Positions 59,412-64,000 of a stretch of 64,000 bases of DNA are shown in pieces (position 1 is the first letter of the stretch; every line of letters starts with the position of its first letter). The stretch spans positions 44,308 through 108,307 of the forward strand of contig JBFMHC010000007.1 in assembly GCA_040751755.1 (NCBI GenBank). Reading direction: 5' to 3'. The notes under the pieces were generated by a model. It ran no database searches. It saw only the letters and a list, made by a program, of their open reading frames with translations, and was not told where the DNA came from. The stretch is from PFJX01 sp040751755 (GTDB lineage: Bacteria; Pseudomonadota; Gammaproteobacteria; Burkholderiales; Thiobacillaceae). Made by a program: the position numbers and the translations under genes.

Positions 59412-60314
59412 ATGTCCTCCAGTTCGCAGCCGTTTCTCACCATCTGGCGCCTCTCCGACGGCAAGCCCGGGCACGACAAGCAGAGCCTGGGCCTCTGCCA
59501 CGCCCTGGCGCGCCTCACCCCCGCCCGATGCATCGACATCCGCGTGCACGGCGGCTGGAAGGCCCTCGTTCATTGGCTGGCGGGGCGCTTCCCCGAAGGG
59601 CGTCACCTGCCCCGGCCGCAGCTGCTGGTCGGCGCCGGCCACGCCACCCACCTGCCCCTGCTGGCGGCGCGCCGCGCCCGCGGCGGCAAGGCCGTGGTGG
59701 TGATGCGGCCAAGCCTGCCGCTCGGCCTGTTCGATCTGTGCCTGATCCCGGAACACGACCGCCCGCCCCGGCGCGGCAACGTCATCGCCACGCGCGGCGC
59801 GCTCAACGACGTGGTCCCCGGCACGGCGCGCGACGCGACGCGCGGCCTGATCCTGGTGGGCGGCCCCTCGCCGCACTTCCGCTGGGACGGCGACGCCGTG
59901 CTGCGCCAGGCGCGCGCCCTGGCCGCAGCCCGGCCGGAGCTGCACTGGACCCTCTCGACCTCGCGCCGCACCCCCGAGGGCTTCCTTGCGGGCCTCGTCG
60001 ACAGCGGCATCGCCTGCGTCGACGCGGCGGCCACGCCGCCGGGCTGGCTGGAGGCGCAACTGGCCGGTGCCGGCGAGGCCTGGATCACGCCCGACAGCGT
60101 CTCCATGGTGTACGAGGCGCTCACCGCCGGCTGCCGCGTCGGCCTCTTCGACCTGACCGCCGTTCCCGGCTCGCGCGTCGCCGCCGGCATCGCCGCGCTG
60201 TCCGCGCATGGCTATGTCGCACCGACGCCGGATGTCCGCCCCGCCCCGCCGCCGCAACCGCTCGCCGAGGCCGAGCGGTGCGCGCGCCTGATCCTGGAAA
60301 GAGACCTCGCATGA
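59412..60314 (+). CDS. ELM1/DUF1022-family protein (glycosyltransferase-like)
   Basis: A 300-residue protein of the mitochondrial-fission-ELM1-like family. It starts TIWRLSDGKPGHDKQSLGLCHAL and shows LLVGAGHATHLPLLAARR, LCLIPEHDRPPRRGNVIATRGALNDV, LILVGGPSPHFRWD, STSRRTPEGF and AWITPDSVSMVYEALTAGCRVGLFDL. This GT-B-like pattern suggests sugar transfer, and it is the first gene of a glycan cluster. Stop and GT4 start overlap as ATGA. The acceptor is unknown. Confidence 0.87.
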   Translation: MSSSSQPFLTIWRLSDGKPGHDKQSLGLCHALARLTPARCIDIRVHGGWKALVHWLAGRFPEGRHLPRPQLLVGAGHATHLPLLAARRARGGKAVVVMRPSLPLGLFDLCLIPEHDRPPRRGNVIATRGALNDVVPGTARDATRGLILVGGPSPHFRWDGDAVLRQARALAAARPELHWTLSTSRRTPEGFLAGLVDSGIACVDAAATPPGWLEAQLAGAGEAWITPDSVSMVYEALTAGCRVGLFDLTAVPGSRVAAGIAALSAHGYVAPTPDVRPAPPPQPLAEAERCARLILERDLA

Positions 60315-61453
60315 AGAAACTCACCGTGGTGCAACTCCTGCCCGCCCTCGAATCCGGCGGCGTGGAGCGCGGCACCCTGGAGGTTGGCAGATACCTCGTC
60401 GAGCACGGCCACCGCTCCATCGTCATCTCCGCCGGCGGTCGACTGGTGTCGCAACTGGAGGCGGAAGGCAGCGAGCACGTGACCTGGGAGATCGGCCGCA
60501 AGTCGCTGCTCACCCCGCTCCGCTACGTCCGGCGCCTGCGCCGCCTCCTGCGCGACGAAGGCGTGGACATCCTGCACGTGCGCTCGCGCATGCCCGCCTG
60601 GGTGGGCTGGCTGGCGTGGAAGGGCATGGCGCCTGGCCGGCGGCCGCACCTCGTGACCACGGTGCATGGCATGTACTCGGTGAACGCCTACAGCGCGGTG
60701 ATGACCAAGGGCGAGGTGGTGATCGCGGTCTCGCAGACGGTGCGGCGCTACATCCTCGACAACTACCCCTCGACACCCGAGGCAAACATCCGCGTCATCC
60801 CGCGCGGCATCGACCCCGCCACCTACCCCCCGGGCTTCCGCCCCTCGGCGGCATGGCTGGCGGCCTGGCAGGCCGAGTACCCGCAGCTCGCCGGACGCAG
60901 GGTGCTGACCCTGCCCGGCCGCATCACCCGCCTCAAGGGACACGAGGACTTCATCGCGCTGATCGCGCGTCTCAAGGCCGACGGCGAGCCGGTGCATGGC
61001 CTGATCGTCGGCGGCGCCGAGACGCGCAAGCAGCCCTATCTCGCCGAACTGCGCGCCAAGGTTGCGCAGGCCGGCCTCGCGAACGACATCACCTTCACCG
61101 GCCAGCGTGGCGACCTGCGCGAGATCATGGCGGTCTCCGACCTCGTGCTGTCGCTCTCCACCCAGCCGGAGTCATTCGGCCGCACGGTGCTGGAGGCCCT
61201 CAGCATGGGCGTGCCGGTGATCGGCTACGACCACGGCGGCGTCGGCGAACAGCTCGCCCTCCTGTACCCGCAGGGCCGCGTCGCCCTCGGCGACCGCGAC
61301 GGCCTCGTGCGACAATGCCGCGCCACCGCCCATGCCACCCGTATCCAACTCAACGCCGCGCCACCCACCCTCCAGGACATGCTCGCCAGCACACTTGCCA
61401 TCTATGAGAACGTCGTGCCGGCGCGCACAACCAATGGAATTTCAAGCACATGA
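60311..61453 (+). CDS. Family-4 glycosyltransferase
   Basis: A 380-residue GT-B glycosyltransferase. It has VVQLLPALESGGVERGTLEV, TVHGMYSVNAYSAVMTKGEVVIAVSQTVRRYI, LTLPGRITRLKGHEDFIALI, ITFTGQRGDLREIMAVSDLVLSLSTQPESFGRTVLEALSMGVPVIGYDHGGVGE, which includes the EX7E motif. It transfers a nucleotide-sugar-derived residue, probably in lipopolysaccharide or exopolysaccharide synthesis. It overlaps its neighbours by 4 bases at both ends. Confidence 0.93.
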   Translation: MKKLTVVQLLPALESGGVERGTLEVGRYLVEHGHRSIVISAGGRLVSQLEAEGSEHVTWEIGRKSLLTPLRYVRRLRRLLRDEGVDILHVRSRMPAWVGWLAWKGMAPGRRPHLVTTVHGMYSVNAYSAVMTKGEVVIAVSQTVRRYILDNYPSTPEANIRVIPRGIDPATYPPGFRPSAAWLAAWQAEYPQLAGRRVLTLPGRITRLKGHEDFIALIARLKADGEPVHGLIVGGAETRKQPYLAELRAKVAQAGLANDITFTGQRGDLREIMAVSDLVLSLSTQPESFGRTVLEALSMGVPVIGYDHGGVGEQLALLYPQGRVALGDRDGLVRQCRATAHATRIQLNAAPPTLQDMLASTLAIYENVVPARTTNGISST

Positions 61454-62172
61454 AATCCTCGCTCAAACATCTCAGCCGCGTCCTGCGCCAACCCTTCAAC
61501 GCCCGCTACGCCTTCCGGCGCCTCAAGGAATATCACGCCCGGCCCCATAGCCTGGAGGAGGTGGTGGACTGGGCCATGAACTTCGGCGGCAACGGCTACA
61601 TGCGGGTCAAGACCCTGCAGATCCCGAATGAGATCACGCGCCTGGCCCAGGCCGTGCAGGCGATCAAGCCCAAGCTGATCCTCGAGATCGGCACCGCCAG
61701 CGGCGGCACCTCGCTGATCTGGTCCTATCTGGCAAGCGAACGCGTGATCACCTGCGACCTGAACCAGATGACTTTCCAGGCCCCCCTGTTCACGCGCTTT
61801 CCGCCGCCCGGCTCCAACTGCAAGGTCACCCTGCTCTCCGGCAACTCGCACAGCGCGGATTTCAAGGCGCGCGTGGCCAGGGAATTGAACGGCGCCAAGG
61901 TGGACTTCCTGTTCATCGATGGCGACCACACCGAGCCGGGCGTCACCGCCGACTACAACGATTACAAGGAATTCGTGCGTCCCGGCGGCCTCATCGCCTT
62001 CCACGATATCGTCGAGAACCAGCCGCTGGCGATCAACCAGGTCTACCACCTCTGGAAGCGCCTGAAGCTGGTGGGCCAGGTCGAGGAGTTCGTCAACGAC
62101 GCGAACCAGTGCGGTTTCGGCATCGGCCTCCTGCACGTGCCGGAACAGGGTGCCCCCGACCTGCCCGCCTGA
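61450..62172 (+). CDS. Class I SAM-dependent methyltransferase
   Basis: A 240-residue protein with a Methyltransf_24/CmcI-like domain. SAM site: PKLILEIGTASGGTSLIWSYL. Then VITCDLNQMT, VDFLFIDGDHTEPGVTADYNDYKEFVRPGGLIAFHDIVENQ. Residues DGDH and HD match metal-dependent or CmcI-like methyltransferases. It probably methylates a sugar of the glycan built by this cluster. The ATG overlaps the GT4 stop (61450-61453). Confidence 0.88.
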   Translation: MKSSLKHLSRVLRQPFNARYAFRRLKEYHARPHSLEEVVDWAMNFGGNGYMRVKTLQIPNEITRLAQAVQAIKPKLILEIGTASGGTSLIWSYLASERVITCDLNQMTFQAPLFTRFPPPGSNCKVTLLSGNSHSADFKARVARELNGAKVDFLFIDGDHTEPGVTADYNDYKEFVRPGGLIAFHDIVENQPLAINQVYHLWKRLKLVGQVEEFVNDANQCGFGIGLLHVPEQGAPDLPA

Positions 62173-62193
62173 GCGACACGACACGATACGACG

Positions 62194-63072
62194 ATGAGCG
62201 AACCCTGCGTCATCGCCCGCCTCGCCGGCGGCCTGGGCAACCAGTTGTTCATGTACGCCTTCAACCGCGCCATGGCGGAACGCAACGGCGTGCCGCTCAA
62301 GCTCGACGTGCGCGGCGGCTTCATCAACGACCGCACCTACAAGCGAACCCACCTGCTGGACCTGATCCTGCCGCCCGTGCCGCCCGCCAGCCGCTGGGAG
62401 AGCCGCCTGTTCCCACTCGGCCACACCCTGCGCAAGCTGGACCGAAAGTTCAACGCTCGCCTGCCCCTGGAGCGCCGCTACTACGTGCAGGAGCGGACCA
62501 TGAGCTTCGACGCCGAGATCCGCGACCTGAAGATCGTCCGCCCCACGGTGTTCAACGGCTACTGGCAGGCGCCGCAGTACTTCGACGACCTGAATCCGGG
62601 CATGGCGGAGCTGATCCGCTTTCCCGAACAGCTGACCGCCCCCCTCGCCGATGAGCTGGCGGCGATCCGCGCCGCCCAGTCCCCGATCTGCCTCGCCATC
62701 CGCCGCTACGAGGAAGTACCCAGGCCAAAGCACCACATCCTGCAACTGGACTACTTCCAACAGGCCATGGCGCGGATCGAGCAAGAGGTCGAACGGCCAC
62801 ACTACTTCGTGTTCGCGCAGAACATGGACTGGGCGCGCGCCAACATCAAGAGCGAACACCCAATCACCTTCGCGCGAGAGAAGGACCTGCACGCCGGCGT
62901 GATCCAGGACCTCTACCTGATGACCCAGTGCCGGCATTTCATCCTCTCCAACAGTTCGCTGCACTGGTGGGCGGCGTGGTTGAACAAGAACCAGGACAAA
63001 ACCGTAGTAGCGCCCGCCAAGGGATGGCCGAATGCGGACATGCCGCCCGCTGATTGGGTGCGGTTGCCATGA
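62194..63072 (+). CDS. Alpha-1,2-fucosyltransferase-like GT11
   Basis: A 292-residue GT11-family protein. The N-terminal GGLGNQLFMYAFNRAMAERNGVPLKLDVRGGF motif is typical. NGYWQAPQYFDDL and HFILSNSSLHWWAAWLNKN are also conserved. The usual HxRRGDY motif reads CLAIRRYEEVPR, so the Asp and Gly of the canonical form are missing; the donor may differ. The family normally moves fucose from GDP-fucose. It follows the methyltransferase by 21 bases. Confidence 0.87.
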   Translation: MSEPCVIARLAGGLGNQLFMYAFNRAMAERNGVPLKLDVRGGFINDRTYKRTHLLDLILPPVPPASRWESRLFPLGHTLRKLDRKFNARLPLERRYYVQERTMSFDAEIRDLKIVRPTVFNGYWQAPQYFDDLNPGMAELIRFPEQLTAPLADELAAIRAAQSPICLAIRRYEEVPRPKHHILQLDYFQQAMARIEQEVERPHYFVFAQNMDWARANIKSEHPITFAREKDLHAGVIQDLYLMTQCRHFILSNSSLHWWAAWLNKNQDKTVVAPAKGWPNADMPPADWVRLP

Positions 63073-63133
63073 TCCAGCGTTCTTCCTGCCGCTTTTCCCA
63101 CCCGCCCTATTTGGCGTCGAACCCGTTCACATC

Positions 63134-63877
63134 ATGAGCCCAAAGAAATTCTTCCGTTTCCTGCGTCACGCCCCCACCCTGCTGGGTGAACTGAGCGAGC
63201 TCAAGCGCCAGGCAAGACTCTCCGCGCACACGTTTCCTATCGCGCGCATCAACCCTTACCCGCACGAAAAGAAGCAGCAGAGCGGTACCGCGAAGGGACA
63301 TTATTTCCACCAGGACCTATTGGTGGCCTGGCGCATCCATGAGAACCGGCCAGAGAAGCACGTCGACATCGGCTCGCGTGTCGACGGTTTCGTAGCGCAC
63401 GTCGCCTCCTACAGGACCATCGAGGTCCTGGACATCCGGCCCATGGATTCCAGTGTCCGCAACATCCTGTTCAAGCAGGCCGACCTGATGTCGCCACCGC
63501 CGGAAATGGCCAACTATTGCGACTCGCTCTCCTGCCTGCACGCGATCGAGCACTTCGGACTCGGTCGCTACGGCGACCCCATCGATTTCGAAGGCCACAT
63601 CAAGGGCCTGCATAGCCTGTACACCATCCTCAAGCCTGGCGGCACCCTGTATCTCTCCTGCCCGATCGGCCCGCAGCGCATCGAGTTCAACGCGCACCGC
63701 GTCTTTGCGGTGAAGTACCTGCTTTCGCTGCTAGCGGGAAAATTCGAACTGCTCAATTTTTCCTATGTGGACGACCGCGGCGACCTGCACGAGAACGTCG
63801 AACTGACAGATGGATTGCTGTCCAGCAATTGCGGTTGCCATTACGGCTGCGGCATCTTCGAGTTGAAAAAGGTCTAG
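63134..63877 (+). CDS. DUF268-family methyltransferase-like protein
   Basis: A 247-residue protein of the DUF268 family, related to SAM methyltransferases. It shows KGHYFHQDLLVAWRIHENRPEKHVDIGSRVDGFVAHVAS, TIEVLDIRPM, SLSCLHAIEHFGLGRYGDPID and LKPGGTLYLSCPIG. A C-terminal Cys group (SSNCGCHYGCGIFEL) is notable. ATG 63134 is chosen; an earlier ATG would overlap GT11. The last 123 bases of the window after this gene hold nothing I can identify. Confidence 0.85.
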   Translation: MSPKKFFRFLRHAPTLLGELSELKRQARLSAHTFPIARINPYPHEKKQQSGTAKGHYFHQDLLVAWRIHENRPEKHVDIGSRVDGFVAHVASYRTIEVLDIRPMDSSVRNILFKQADLMSPPPEMANYCDSLSCLHAIEHFGLGRYGDPIDFEGHIKGLHSLYTILKPGGTLYLSCPIGPQRIEFNAHRVFAVKYLLSLLAGKFELLNFSYVDDRGDLHENVELTDGLLSSNCGCHYGCGIFELKKV

Positions 63878-64000
63878 GGAACCTCTGCACTACCCCGCCC
63901 ACTCGTTCGTGGCGACGAGTTCAGGGTCAATATCGTTTCGTAGGATGGGATCGAAACAGATGCTGAACGGTTCTTGGGCTCCAGCAAGCCCCTTCGTGGG

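Overview
This is a very GC-rich, densely coded bacterial window with short intergenic gaps and many ATGA-type start/stop overlaps. Gene content points to a proteobacterium. The accB/accC/prmA/DUF3426 order, split glycine decarboxylase, an rlhA close to the E. coli form and a PEP-CTERM protein with a VPEPETYALMLAGLGL-type tail fit a Betaproteobacterium best, with a Chromatiales-like Gammaproteobacterium as the alternative. The species cannot be named from the sequence. I see no tRNA, rRNA, CRISPR array, transposase, integrase or phage gene.

Layout. (1) 1-627: the C-terminal receiver and Hpt modules of a hybrid histidine kinase cut by the window edge. (2) 631-1122: a SlyD-like prolyl isomerase. 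(3) 1160-11976: a glycogen/alpha-glucan block. On the minus strand are glgC, a GH57 enzyme, an HPP membrane protein and a second GH57 enzyme. Divergently on the plus strand are glgB, a CorA-type transporter and pgi. (4) 11973-15180: a CDP-alcohol phosphatidyltransferase, a GlcD-like flavoenzyme and two small proteins, with REP-like repeats. (5) 15435-18726: a PEP-CTERM protein, a secreted 5'-nucleotidase and a Tim44-like membrane protein. (6) 18925-23708: a ThDP enzyme, a glycosyltransferase-like protein and a PaaK-like adenylating enzyme, an unusual trio. (7) 23831-32585: small secreted or unknown proteins, a PhoX-like phosphatase with a probable Pho box, an FKBP isomerase, a secreted glycerophosphodiesterase, a cyclic-2,3-DPG-synthetase-like GTPase coupled to carbamate kinase, DUF4202 and a flavin reductase. 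(8) 32614-48106: signalling and housekeeping genes, including a DUF808 membrane protein, HD-GYP, a hybrid kinase, rlhA, a FAH-family hydratase with GlcG/HbpS, a thioredoxin-fold/BNR pair, a DUF1631 protein behind a c-di-GMP-I riboswitch, a beta-CASP MBL hydrolase, a PilZ protein and a CBS-GGDEF-EAL protein. (9) 48119-48505: dgkA. (10) 48557-54785: a glycine-riboswitch operon in the order lipA-gcvT-gcvH-gcvPA-tpx-gcvPB. (11) 55003-59289: aroQ-accB-accC-prmA-DUF3426. (12) 59412-63877: a surface-glycan cluster with an ELM1-like protein, GT4, a methyltransferase, GT11 and DUF268.

How the parts fit. The glycogen block covers ADP-glucose formation (GlgC), branching (GlgB), GH57 remodelling and Pgi as the link to glycolysis. 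No glycogen synthase is in the window. The glycine operon is a self-contained cleavage system whose first gene makes the lipoyl cofactor needed by GcvH. The HD-GYP, DUF1631, PilZ and GGDEF-EAL genes form a loose c-di-GMP neighbourhood, and one of them sits behind a c-di-GMP aptamer. The 5'-nucleotidase, PhoX-like enzyme and glycerophosphodiesterase are all exported and would supply phosphate.

The clearest new observations are the c-di-GMP-I riboswitch upstream of a DUF1631 gene, the tandem glycine riboswitch whose terminator relocates the lipA start to a TTG, a Pho-box-like site before the PhoX-like gene, and a REP-like repeat translated in frame inside pgi and again at the end of a glycosyltransferase-like gene.
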